NCBI GenBank assembly: GCA_034509495.1
Contig: CM067519.1
Coordinates: 25,191,006 to 25,255,005, forward strand
DNA: 64,000 nt
From: Acestrorhynchus altus
Taxonomy: Eukaryota; Chordata; Actinopteri; Characiformes; Acestrorhynchidae
Direction of reading: 5' to 3'
The position numbers were made by a program, and so were the translations under genes. The notes under the pieces are model-generated. The model was not told the DNA's origin. It made no database searches and was given only the letters and a program-made list of their open reading frames with translations. Within the stretch, counting starts at the first letter, position 1. The number at the start of each line of letters is the position of its first letter. Below, piece by piece: positions 41,201-55,042 of this stretch.

Positions 41201-42469
41201 AAAAGGCCAAATATTGCCCCGTTAACTTTAATACCCTTCCAAAGTTACTACGTTCAGAAGGTCTTGATTTGCTGAGCGAGGTGTTGGCTCTGGGTTGGAG
41301 ATAAAACCTTCTGGAAGGTAGTGTATTCAGCTCGTATTTTAAGCCTTACCTGGCTGGGGGTCACGCGTGGTCTGGTGGTTGGGGAACCAGCCTTGTGACT
41401 GGAAGGTTCCCAGTTCGAATCCTTGAACTGTCAGGGTGTGACTGAAGTGCCCTTGAGAAAGGCACTCAGTTCCCCAGGTGCCATGGATAGGGTTGCCCAC
41501 TGCTCCGGGCATGTGTGACCACTGCCCCCTAGTGTTTGAACTCATTAGTGTGAATGTGTGCAGCACTGTGGGTCTGTGAGCACCTTTACCTGTACTTGAC
41601 TCTGAATGAAGCATCTAAATGAGGTCAGATTTCAGCTGCTGTTGCTTCTTCTTTCTCTCAGATTTCCTCAGGAGCTGAACGTGGGGAAAGTGTGTGCCGA
41701 GGTGATGTGGATTCAGTTCTCTCAGGATATGAAATATGCCATGGAGGGTGAGTGTCTGAGTGTCAAACTCCTCATCCTCAAACACACTGTGCTACAAAAA
41801 CATAAAACATCAACTCTCCACATGGAAAGAAGGGTTTTCTCACCAGTTCCACAATATCATCAACCTCTCGCAGAAGTAATTCACAAGCTGATTGGCTCCT
41901 TTTGATCCTATTTCTATAAACGGCCGCCGTGTTGCCGTAGACGTCGAGTGGCCCACCAATCTAATGTCAGTGCACCGTGACCTGAGGGTCACAGGTATAA
42001 ATCCCAGGTCATGCTTCGTGCCATCAGCGGCCAGAGTCCGAGACAGCACACTTGTCCGTGCTCTCTCTCGATGGCTCCACACGTCACATCTAGTGCCATG
42101 CTCTCTGTATCAGATCTCCAAGTGCTTTGACCACCCAGCAGTGATACAAAGGCAGCAATTCAAAGAGGCAGTGGAACCACATGACTTTCTTCACCCTGGT
42201 GTCGGGAGCATCGTATATGATGGGGGGAGGACAGACATCTCCGATTTGGGATGGAGCACGGAGCATTTTTAATAGACTCTGATAGAGCTGGAGCTGGAGA
42301 GGCCTGGTTTATGCTAATCCATGTCCTTGTTTAAGTTGTTCAGCGTCCTCTTCTGAACCGCTCAGCAGCAGCTCAGTCTCTCAGAGAGGCTGCTCAGCTT
42401 CTCAGAGTACTGAACAGCAGTAAGTGTACCACACTTTACACCCTCATTCTTTACTGCACCACTAACACA

Positions 42470-42531
<62 letters not shown>

Positions 42532-42873
42532 TGCACGCTTTCTCTTCAGAGCATGAGAAGCATCGTCTGTGTAAGAGCGCAGACTACATGAACCTCCACT
42601 TTAAGGTGAAGTGGCTCTATAACGAGTACGTGAAGGATCTTCCAGCTTTTAAAGGAGTGGTTCCTGAATACCCCACGTGAGTCAGTCACCCTTTACACAC
42701 GCAGAACCTTCACGACAGCTGTGCAAACATTTACTGCAATAAACAATCTCATAAAAGCTTCTCTAAATCAGAGGAAGATGATGGCTTTACACTAGATGTT
42801 TGCGGATTTGATTGCATTGCATATGATTTGGTTGGAATTAGTAGTATTTTGTGTATCTATTGTTTGGTGTTGG

Positions 42874-42923
<50 letters not shown>

Positions 42924-45174
42924 TGAAGCTCGGTGTCAGGTTCTCTCTGCTATAGTTCCTTCATTTTGGATTATGTCTGAGCCCAGAATCGGTCCTTTCA
43001 CTGCTGGTTGTACCGTCTATAACCTTAAACGTGACTCTGATTTGATCCGACGTGTGTTCAGGTGGTTCCTGCAGTTTGTGCTACAGTGGCTGGATGAGAA
43101 CGATGACGTCTCCATGGAGTTCATGCACGGGGCTCTTGAGAGGGATAAGAAAGATGGGGTGAGTTGATCTTTCGTTCTGTCTGTGGACAGTGCGCTCAAG
43201 TGCATTAATGGTTGTAAAAGTCACTTCAAAGGAGCACTTCAGCCAAATGAAAATATGGACATTTCTGGAAGACGTGTCTCTGACACACTCGGACATGCTC
43301 CCAGTTGACAGGCAGTTGATAGAGGGGACACATCATTGGACTGAAAGAAGCAGGATGGCCATTTTCTAGGCCATTCTGACCAAGCCGTGAGGAGGTGTTG
43401 GGAGCAGTGGTTATGAGAGAACATCCAACGAAAAGGATGAATCCAGGTTTTAGTTGGGATCTGATGATGGTCAAGTTTGAGTATGAAGGCCTTGTGGTGA
43501 GCACTTTAATCCTGTCCAAGTAGTGATTTGAGGGACACTAACAGCTCAGCAATGTGCAGGACATCCTACGCCATGTGTTGCTTGTTGTTACCAACCAAGC
43601 ACTTATGGCAGCAGCCGGGGCCTCAGCTTCAGCAACCTACAAGTGTGCCTGTATGTCTCCATGCCCAACAGTTTTTCATCTTGTATTCAGGCTAGAGGAG
43701 CCCAACGGGGCACTATGACTGGCATAATGAGCAGCTTCAGTATCAATGTAACTATTTCATAACCATGTTCCCTCTTTTCTCCTGCAGTTCCAGCAGACAT
43801 CTGAGCATGCTCTCTTCTCCTGCTCCGTGGTGGATGTCTTCACCCAGCTGAACCAGAGCTTCGAGATCATAAAGAAACTGGATTGTCCAGACCCCAAAGT
43901 CATGGCTCATTACAGTCGCCGCTTTGCCAAGGTAAATGCCAGCTGTCATGGATTGTGTACCTGCATTAGAAGTAGAGTCCTGTGTGAGGAACGTGTCCTG
44001 CTCCATATTTCACTTCAGTTTGGGTCTGCTGGCCCAGCTTTGACCTTTTGTAAATGGCGTCCTGGGAGGGAAAAGCGATGGAGGAGCATCAATAGGACTG
44101 AAACAAGAATGAGATCCTTCTGTAATCAAATGGAAAAGGCCTAATGCGGCTCTATCCGTCAAACTCAAGCCGTCCCCGGGGATGGGCTTGGCTCGCTCTG
44201 ACGGGCCTTTCTGCAGAAATGGGGAGTTCCCTCAGGAGTCTTTATCAGAAATGTGGAGGTTTTAGCCAAGCGATTCCAGCCGTTTATGGCAGATAGTGCA
44301 ACTGAAGCAGCGGGAGGTTTGGGGTTTTGTTAGCCACTCGATTGTGTAGATGCTGCCTCAGCATTCGGCTTTCGCTGGAGTGCTTTCAGTAACGCCTCTT
44401 ATCTGGAAGTGTGATATTTCGATTGGCTTACACTCTGACTTTCACAAAATGAAGGTGCTTCAAAGGCTTCTTTGAGATGTGCCGTAGAAGAATTAAACAT
44501 TTTACATATTTCAATTTCTCGCATAAACCTTGTATTTCCAAAGAAGCAACATTACAGGAGATGAAATGTATCTGAACTGAATCGGGTTGATTCACTTCAG
44601 TTTGACTCATTTAGCCATATTTCAGCACCATTCACTCTCTTCATTACAAAACGAGTCAGATCAACCCAAAACGGTGCTGTTCTGCCTCACTGCTTTTCTC
44701 CAGAAGGAGGCAGTGTTGTGCTGTGAGGCACAGCCGTCTTTACAGTGCATCTCCAAGCTCTGAGCTCTGTGAAAAAGACCCTTATACCAGTAAATTGGGG
44801 GTTGGAACAAGGTTTCTCACCTTACAAAGGGTAAACTCACCCCATATCTCCAGTGTAGTCACTCAGGATGCTTAGTGACATGGTGTTGTCCTATGTGTTT
44901 GTTTTGCCTCACCAGACGATTGCCAAAGTGCTCCTGCAGTACAGCGCCATCCTGAAGAAAAGCTTCCCTTCCTACTGTGATAAGGAGAAGATTGTGAGTG
45001 AACGTGTGGAGCTCTCTTCTGTTTTTGTTGTCTGTGTGAATTTGTTTTGGGTGGTAACTCTGTTTCTCTGTCCCAGCCGTGTGTCCTGATGAATAACGTA
45101 CAACAGCTGCGGGTTCAGCTCGAGAAGATGTTTGAGTCCATGGGAGCCAAACAGGTAGGACCAACAACCTGAAG

Positions 45175-45212
<38 letters not shown>

Positions 45213-45541
45213 CCTTGCACCAAAAGTGTGTATTGGCTACTGCAGTCAGAAAGCCTGATTGTAGTCGTACAGGGATAATAAGCCTGTGAATTGTATTCAT
45301 GGTGTTGGAGTGAAAAGGAGGCAATTATATGCAACCGTCAGTGTCGGAGTGAGAGATCAGATGGAGTTTGTTTTGACCGATTTGTAAAACTAATCTGTGA
45401 GTAATAATACTTTCACCCGTGATTCTCAGTTTGCTGCAGAGGAGGCTCAGGTATGGAGTGTTTTAGACTGCCATGTAGACAACTAGGGGTGTTAATTCCC
45501 TGCTTCTGAATTTCTGCATCTTACAATCCCATTTATTTAAT

Positions 45542-45582
<41 letters not shown>

Positions 45583-45919
45583 TCATTACTGCAGCAGAGA
45601 TTAACACCCCTGCAGACACCAGTAGTGCATTGATGAATATTAAAGGACTACAGTTCAGTGTAGTACAGCACGGTTCCTTGTAGAAGCAGAACCCAGAGCC
45701 AGCACCTTTAGTAGAGCCTGACTGATAATATTGTTTTATACCACTTCCTTATATGGGCACTGGTAAATGACTGTGGCCTGGTGGTCACGGATCCAGGCTC
45801 TAGGGTTTATTGTAGAACCCTTCAGTCAGAATGAACACTGTGGTTTTCTGTCCTGTGTCGAAGCGGGATCAGATAGTGGACCCTGAGGAGGAGGAAGAGA
45901 AGGAGGTGGGTGGGGGAGC

Positions 45920-46007
<88 letters not shown>

Positions 46008-46094
46008 TTAAACTGATTTCAGAGGCAAAAGATGAAAATCTAAAAGCCACAAAAGTCACTAGTTAATTGGAGACGAGTCCTCTGTGCTTTTGGC

Positions 46095-46143
<49 letters not shown>

Positions 46144-46583
46144 ACAGCAGGTGGTTGCAGAGGAGGAGCAGGTGGGTGGGACAGATTTAGAAAGAGAACA
46201 TGCTTTTAGAATAGTCCGCACTTCCCTCCCATCAGTATGGCGCCCTCTAGTGTAATTAGACCCAGTCTGTACAGTACAGTCACATATTTAAATCATCTTA
46301 AAGACACGTTGATGCTTAAATGTGTGTTTAAGACAAAGAACAAAAATTTAAATGTAAAAAATAGGTTTTGAAAGTTTATATTTATACCAATCAGGGGTCC
46401 CGGATTCTCAAGCCAGAATGGACATTTAATGGACCCGATATATATCTTAATAATTCAGTGGTCAATCCCAAAAGCTGGCGATTGACTGGTGCTGTTTATG
46501 GATACTGTAGTTCTTATATTAATGTACTGTAATATAACAGGAGTAGTTTGTGAATTGGGTTATATATATTCGTAGTCAGAACC

Positions 46584-46636
<53 letters not shown>

Positions 46637-47784
46637 GGAGAGAGAGAGAGAAGGCTACAGTGTAAGCTGTGTGTGAAGGTTGTGTTCGGGGCTGATTACA
46701 GTGGGATTAGTGAACTGGAGTGTGTGTCCACACTCTGGAGGCTGTGAGACACACAAACTCAGCAGTATCACTACATGAAAGGGATTCTGGATGGAACACA
46801 CACACACACACACACACAGCCATGCAAAGTGAAGGGATTTCATATCACTGGAGACCACCGGATTTTCATTTCCTTCTATTTTGTTTTTCATTAAAATGCT
46901 GGATCATAGTTTGAATAATCCACTTTTTAAAGTGGCAGAATTTAACAAAGGTCTTGATCATACAGGAGCACTTTGTGGTTCTATAATTCCAGACTGTAGT
47001 TCATCTGTTTCTCTGCAGACTTCATTCTCCTCCTTTCACCCTGATCTTCAGTGATCAGGACCCCACAGGACCACCACAGAGCAGCTATGATGTGGGTGGT
47101 GGGTCATTCTCAACACTGCAGTCACATTGACATGGCGGTGGTGTGTTAGTGTGTGGTACGAGTGGATCAGACGCAGCAGTGCTGTGACCCACCACCCAAG
47201 TATGCGGAGCTACCAATGGACTACAGTCTGTAATTTCTTTTCATTCTCCTTTCTTTCTTTGCCCTTTCTTCTGTTCTTTTTGTAGCACGAGATGGGTGGT
47301 ATGAAGGTGGGTCTGAAATAAACTGCATATATGCACGCATGTGTAAACATGTACGCATATATGTATAATTATACAACACAGTGTATTATTTATCATTTTA
47401 AACACTCGACCTATTGAACTTTTATTATGAAGGTGTTTAGACACTCTCAGGAAGTAGTGACATTTGATTGAATAAGACCCATAATGTCGTGAGGTCATGT
47501 GATTTAGTGCTATGTAGTCAAGCAGACAGGTGTGGGATTCGATTCCTATTAGAATGGAGTTGCAGTGCTTCTCCATGTTGGAGCAGTAGCAGTTTGTGTG
47601 TATAGAGCGTCCTCTAGTGGCAGGCTGACCGAAGTGTGTGTCCTGTCTCCCTCCCTCCAACTCTCAGCACTTTGACGAGGAGGAGGAGGAGGAGGAGGAG
47701 GAAATGGAGCAGTTGGAAAAGGTTTGGAGTTGGTTTCAGTTCTGTCTCTCCATTCTCCCACTCTAACAAACACACACTCACTCA

Positions 47785-47839
<55 letters not shown>

Positions 47840-50800
47840 TCATCATCACGGTCCCTGTGTGTTGTCTAAATCGTGTGTAGTATGACGAGCAGCTCGTTTT
47901 AAACCTCGTCTGGTGTGTGCTCTCCTTTTACTGATTAAAGGAGTAGTTTGGCAGAAACTCTACATTTCTTTCATTTTATCTCGTTTTCAAATCAGCCAAG
48001 ACAGGTTTGACGTGTTGGTTCTCAAATGTCTGCCCTAATTAGGACACTAACTCGAGAACCCGAGATCCACACTCAGGATCAAAGTGACCTACAGACTTGA
48101 CACTGAATTAAATCCCAGTTTAAATACTAAAGGAGCTTCCAGTGCATGTTTACTGCTCTGTCCACATGAACATGCTCAACCTGCATACAGACTCTGACTG
48201 TTCAGAGAGAGGGGGCGGGGCTGATGCTCAACCTGCATACAGACCCTGACTGATCAGAGAGAGTGGGCGGGGCTGATGGTCAACCTGCATAAAGACTCTG
48301 ACTGATCAGAGAGAGGGGGCGGGGCTGATGCTCAACCTGCATACAGACTCTGACTGATCAGAGAGAGGGGGCGGGGCTGATGATCAACCTGCATACAGAC
48401 TCTGACTGATCAGAGAGAGGGGGCGGGGCTGATGATCAACCTGCATACAGACTCTGACTGATCAGAGAGAGGGGGCGGGGCTGATGATCAACCTGCATAC
48501 AGACTCTGACTGATCAGAGAGAGGGGGCGGGGCTGATGATCAACCTGCATACAGACTCTGACTGATCAGAGAGAGGGGGCGGGGCTGATGATCAACCTGC
48601 ATACAGACTCTGACTGATCAGAGAGAGGGGGCGGGGTTAAGAATGTCACCGTCTCACCATAATAAAGGACATTCAGATTGCTTTGAATTTTGTTTGGACC
48701 ACTGCCAAGTATTTTGAACTTTTCATAAATTTCCTTGTTAATCTAAATAATTCATCAAAATTCTTGCATTTTCAGCTCAAATTCAGTCTGAACAATCGAT
48801 TTCCAACAGAATTTCTGAGATTGAAAGTGATTTATTCCTCTTGAGCAAACATTCGAAATAAATTGTTCATTATGTTAATATTTTCACATAAAATGAAGAC
48901 AAATCAACGTTCCGACGTTCCTCAATGACCATCTTTTCAACTGTTCTAACCATCAGAGTTCATTTTGGATGAGTGGTCTTGAGCTGGACGTTTGTTATTT
49001 ATTAGTCTTGTAACTCCACCAAACGTGTCTTGGCTGCTGACGGATGGAGAACATTTAGAGAAGCTGTCATTTTGGCTTTTTTGCTGAACTGTACCTTTAA
49101 CCTGTAGAACACTAACACACGTTGTCCCCGACTCCTCCATTCACCACACTGGAGCACTGTTTCAGTGTGAATTCCCACAAGTGACCTTAATCCAACCTTA
49201 ACTTGGGAGTTTAAATACGGTACTCGGCGCTGTAGCCAGTGTGAATGTTTGTGGTTGAGGTTGGATTTCTGTTCAAAACCATCCAAAACTAACTCAAAGT
49301 ATCTGTTGACCACGACCCTTTCACCTCCGTTTACCAGTAAAACCCTGCTTTAGTACCTTTAGCACTGGTGGGCTCGTTCAATATAGGTGATGAAAATCGG
49401 TTGTGTTGGTTTGTTTGTATCTTGGTCAGAAATCTGTACATTTTGTGTGAATTTGATTGAAATAATGCTAAAGACCTCCAGCTGTTAACCAGTGGTTTGG
49501 TTCATTTTCTTTGCTTTCTCTCAATCTAGACTGATGAAGAGAAGGTGGGTCGATATATGTCGTTGATACAGTTAGATAAACCTAGAATAACAGTCATGCC
49601 AAAATATTAGGACACCCAAGAAAAAAACGAATGACATTTAAATATCTGGGACTGGATTCATAAATACTTTCTTTAAAAAAAAAATCATAAAAATGTCCTT
49701 AAATGCAATTTTCTAAAGAAAACCTGCATTTCACATCATTAAACAATGCAAAATCATTTTTTTATTAACATTATATTAAAAAAATGTAAATTTAGACGCG
49801 TACTCTGAACTAACCTTTTATTCAGAACATTTTTAATTGAATTAAATAGAATTGTTTAATTAATTGAAAGCTTAAGAAGAAAAATCCAGAAAGCCAACGT
49901 GTTCGGAGGGAAGCACCGGGTCACCAGTTCTGGTACAATTGCGAACAGACACCTGCGCCGACCAGCATCACATTGAGTGTGATGTGGGGAGAGAGCGCCA
50001 TCTACCCACCCAGAGAGAGAGAGCAGGCCAGTTTTGCTCTGCTTCCGACTCGGCAGAATTCGAACCTGTGATCCTTGGATCAGAGTGGAAACGCATTAGA
50101 CCTCTGAGCACCAGCCCGGTGATGGAGGGTGAAGACAAACACGTTAGAACGCTGAGAATTCTTGACGATTTTTGAAGAATAGTTCTAACTTTTCTAGGCA
50201 GCTTTGGGAATCTGACCCTCGGACGTCTTGCCTCAGTCCTTCAGTTGTTTAAATGAACATCACAAATGTTTTTCATGGGGTGTCCTATTTTTTTCACACT
50301 ACTGTTCATAGATATAGATATAAATGGATTAAAAATATATTCCTTTTATGGAAAAACCAAATGCTTTTCTAACCTGTTCTTCATATTCTCTTTCCTCTTT
50401 TCAAAAGACGGATAAAGAGAAGGTGGGTTCATTGTAACGTGAAGTGAAATTATAATATTTCTAAAAATAATTTCACTTCTAATTTCACTTATAGACGTGC
50501 CCCAGAGGTCACTGAAATGTAATTATCTGCTGTAGCTTTAATTAGGATTGCTCTCTTATGTTCAGCAGAGCAGAATCAGACAGTATTAGGCTTCTTTTTT
50601 TGGCAAAGGTGGATATTTTGTCCACAGCAGAGCCGCCCAGGCCCTCGGGCAGATTTCGACTTGCTGGACCTGAAATACCCACCTCTGTTCTCCAGATGAG
50701 CTGCTTGTGGTTCTGCTTGGTACCTTCACACTCCAGATAAGGGTATCTGTCTCTGCTCCACCTACAAGCGTCAGCCCACAATATCTGGGATATAAACTGA

Positions 50801-52139
50801 GGTGGAGCTTCAAAAGGACATTTGTGGGCAGAGCATGGACAGGTCAACTGTATATAACTAGAACCACCCTGTCCTTTAAAGTACAAGCACAGTTATGGGA
50901 CGTCTCCACTGCATGGAACCTGCTCTGCTTTTTGGCTTTCAAGGTATACTTGGTACCTGGAACTGTGTTCTGTTTTTGTACCTGCTCATTTGTGGTTCCA
51001 GGCAAGCAGATGCGTGAACCTTGCAGAGCTCTAATTAGATGGAGAGAGTTAATGTCATTTCGAAGGGATAAACCTGTAGAACCCGTTGATGTAGTGCTTT
51101 GGAAGCGTCAGCAGCTTCATTTTGAGTCTGTGACGACAATAAAGAATGAACCAGATACCAAAAAGCGATTGATGTAGTTTAGTGTGGGAAGCATGCAGTG
51201 GAAAAGCACCATTAGCTCATCTTACAGGGACCACGTCTAAATAAACAAATGTTTAATACAGTGTTTAATCCTGCTGCACACTGTTTATGACCCACAGATC
51301 ACAGCGAAGCACAATGCAGGGCAGCCAATCAGAACAGAGCTATTACAGAGCTATATTAGTGCTATAGTAAAGGCAATAAAGTGGGTTTGGAATAATAAAC
51401 AGAAATAAATGAAGGAAATGGAGAGGAATTACGAGTAGGAAAAGGTAATATGGGCCCTTTAAGATATATATCCAATAAAAAAACAATAGAAAACAATGAC
51501 TCTCTCTCTTTTTTGCCGCTTAGCCTGAGAAAACTGACAGTGACAAACAGGTGAGTTCAAGATTTTCGGGATAAAAACAGAAGTTTTCTTTTTTACTGTC
51601 TGTGAAGTTTACCTGCAATATTGACCTTCATTATCGAGGTTTTGCATTAAACGCCACAGAAAACACACACACACTCACTGAGTGACCAGATACTAACACT
51701 GCCTTCCCTGGACAGGGTTGCACAGAGAGAGTGAGCGAGGCAGTGAGTCACTTAGTCGGGGGGTCAGTGAGGGTGTCACGATAGCTGTGAATAAAGTGAG
51801 CGTAATGACAGTTACTATGGCAACGGTGATGCAAATCAGATGACTCGCTGGTATTGAAGTTGTATTAGTAATGGCACTGTTTCTACTACGGCTTCTCGAG
51901 TGCAAGACCAACGTGCAGTCAGACTGTATAACTGCTCTCTGTACAAAACCTCTGCAGCTGGACTTTATATGATCTTTATGTTATATATTCTGTAAATGAT
52001 TTCATTATATTATTATTACTGCCATCTTCTCTGTACTGTAATGAGGCTGCTCATCTTCATTTTCCTGAGGGACCCCTCGCAAAGGGATCAATCTATCTTT
52101 CTATCAATCTACAACTACTACAACTAATAATAATAACTA

Positions 52140-52175
<36 letters not shown>

Positions 52176-53383
52176 CATAATAATAAAACAACTTTGCCTA
52201 TATTACCAAATCAGTTCATTTAGATGGTGTTTTGTGCTCCACCTGATTGATTCATTTGATCAGTATCAAGCCAACTCCACAAAATCCTGTAATACTACTT
52301 CCATCCACCTGATGTCACTATTGTATGAGTTGAAGAGACTTCATTATGAAGGTGAATGTTACTCACACAATTGAATTTATATTTTCCAAAATGCAAATAG
52401 TTCCGAATGAGCTTCTAAATCATATGGCACCAAGACTGTATTTGTAAATAAGATATTTAAACATTTTTTGTTTCGGTGCTGCCCCCTACAGTCCGATCTG
52501 GACACCGTGATCAGACCTACAGTTGATGAGTTTTAGCAATCAAGGCTGGAAATGTCAGGGTTGCAAGAAATGTTAAATCATCATTTACCTGCAAACTGCA
52601 GAAAAAGAATATTAGAGATTTGAGTTTGTGCTTTGTGCTCTGAGCACTAATAACAGTCAGTTCATGAGTACATTTTCATAACGTTTGAACGACCGATTTA
52701 CCGAGATCTACATCAGTGGAGAACTTCCTCAGGTCGAGAGGAAGAAACCCTGAGAAGAGCCAACACTGGAAAGGGCATCCCACACTCTTCTGCACTAAAC
52801 AGCACAACAGATAACAAAGCAATGGTTGTAAATGGTTGTACACTGTCAAGCAACCAAACCCGCTTACAGTGTTCTGAGACCACAGATGTTAAAATAAAGT
52901 GGCCTGAAACACCATCCAGACGGTTTCAGTCCGAATAGAAATGAAAACAAATGAATCAATCTGAAAACACTGCTATTTGCTGGTGTTTTTGTCCCAGTTT
53001 GTCCAAACCTCTTGGTCCTTGCCTTCCTTCTCCAGTGGGCAGTAGATGGTGGGGTGATGGGCAGTGAATGAGATATTAAATAAAAGTCTTTACTTCTGTC
53101 CCTCTAAAGGTGGAGTTTGGCAGTGAAAAGGTGGGTTTAATCAAACTGTCGAGTCTGTTTGCCAGGAGATTATTAGGAAATCATTAACAGAGTGTGTGTG
53201 TGTGTGTGTGTGTGTTCACACAAGTGTGTAGTGCATTTTCCTCTGGCCTTCTTATCTCTACAGAAGACTTCATTCTGCTCTTTTGTTCTCATCATGCTGG
53301 TTTGTGTTTCCATTGATGCTGCTGAAATAAAGACGAGAGCTTGGTGATTTTGAAATGATGGTAGTTCACATTACGAGAATATA

Positions 53384-53431
<48 letters not shown>

Positions 53432-54816
53432 ATGCACAGATGGACTCAGAAGCCAGTGACATCCTGAATGAGCTGCAGGTGAAGCTGAACAACGTCCTGG
53501 ATGAGCTAAGCTCCACATTTGCAAACACGTAAGTCACTGTACCAAACCCTGCACCATGTTATTCGTCTTAAACAACACCGGTCAAGTGACCACAGTGGTG
53601 CCCTCTAGAGTATGGGTCATCAACTACACTGATCCGGACCCAAATTCACAGAGAGCTAAAAGTGTCATTAAATGTTTTACTTCAAAATGATTGAATGAAA
53701 ATTGGATAAAATAAAAACAATAAAAAATGGTTTGAGCTATGCACCAGTTTGACCAGCAGGGGATGCCAGTGAGCAGAGATGATTTCAGTCAGAATGGAAC
53801 TTGTATATCATGACAAAAAAGATTGGATAGTTCAGATTTCAGTGATTATTGTGGAATTAATGTGCTGAATGTACAAAACTCAGAGCTCTCGCAAATACAG
53901 ACTGAGTTAAGTATGCAAGAATAGTTTGCACGAAGTTACAGCATCATAAACCAAAGAATTCGTCTTGTGTCTGTGCATAGAACACAAATACTAGATTATC
54001 TCCAAAAATATCATGAAAAAGTTCATTTAAATGGATTATTTATGGATAAATCAAAATAATATGCTATTTTTTTAGATGCACTTGTAGATTTGTGGTATGA
54101 TACACTGCATATCTTATAGATGAACTTGCCTGAAATGTTGCAGATTATTAATGCATTATTCATTTTATGATGGAATGCATGCCGAGTATTGTAGTGAAAG
54201 AACACTGATGGACTCAATCATCAGTTCTGACAAACACAACGTATTTAATGCTGCTCCCTTTTTGACTGTGCAGCTTCCAGAGCCGTATCGACGAGTGCAC
54301 GCGACAGATGGCCAGTTTGCTGTATCAGATCAAAGGGCCGGCCAACGCCAACAGCCGTAACCAGGTGGAAGCCGACTCGGACAACGTTCTGCGGCCGCTT
54401 ATGGACTTCCTGGACGGGAAGTGAGTCACTGTCCAATGGTTCCCCTTTTCTCAACTAATCAGCTCTTGAGCTCATTCGGAGTTGAGGTGTTTGGATTTAA
54501 ACTGCAAAACAAACTCTCCACAAGGGGGCACTATAAGCACTATAGGAATCAGGTGTGAATTTGGGGAAAGTGTTTGATGGGCTGCCCAAAGAGTGACCCT
54601 TGATTAAAGTGATGAGATCTTTGATGAAGTCTTTCTCATTTAAAATCATATTTAAGTCTTTAAGTAACAAGATGTCGATCACATCATTCCTAAGCAAACC
54701 CCGCCTTCTTCTGAAACCCCGCCTTTTATAAATAAAGTGGAGGAAAAACATGGTGTTTCCAGGTACCAAATGCTATGCCTAGCTGAAAAGGATGGTGTAT
54801 GCCTACATAAATTGCA

Positions 54817-54853
<37 letters not shown>

Positions 54854-54984
54854 CAGTCTGATGCTGTTTGCGTCAGTGTGTGAGAAGACAGTTCTGAAGC
54901 GTGTGCTGAAGGAACTGTGGAGAATCGTAATGAACAGCCTGGAGAAAACCATCATCCTACCACAGGGCCACGACACCTTGGTAA

Positions 54985-55042
<58 letters not shown>

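Noticed and set aside
48175..48637. Regular 52-bp repeats as a possible CRISPR array
   Set aside because: Units are directly adjacent with no unique spacers, and the locus is vertebrate; it is a minisatellite.
50707..51177. 156-codon open frame in the intron between microexons 7 and 8
   Set aside because: No in-phase splice sites, no family resemblance, and its start lies in unique intron sequence.
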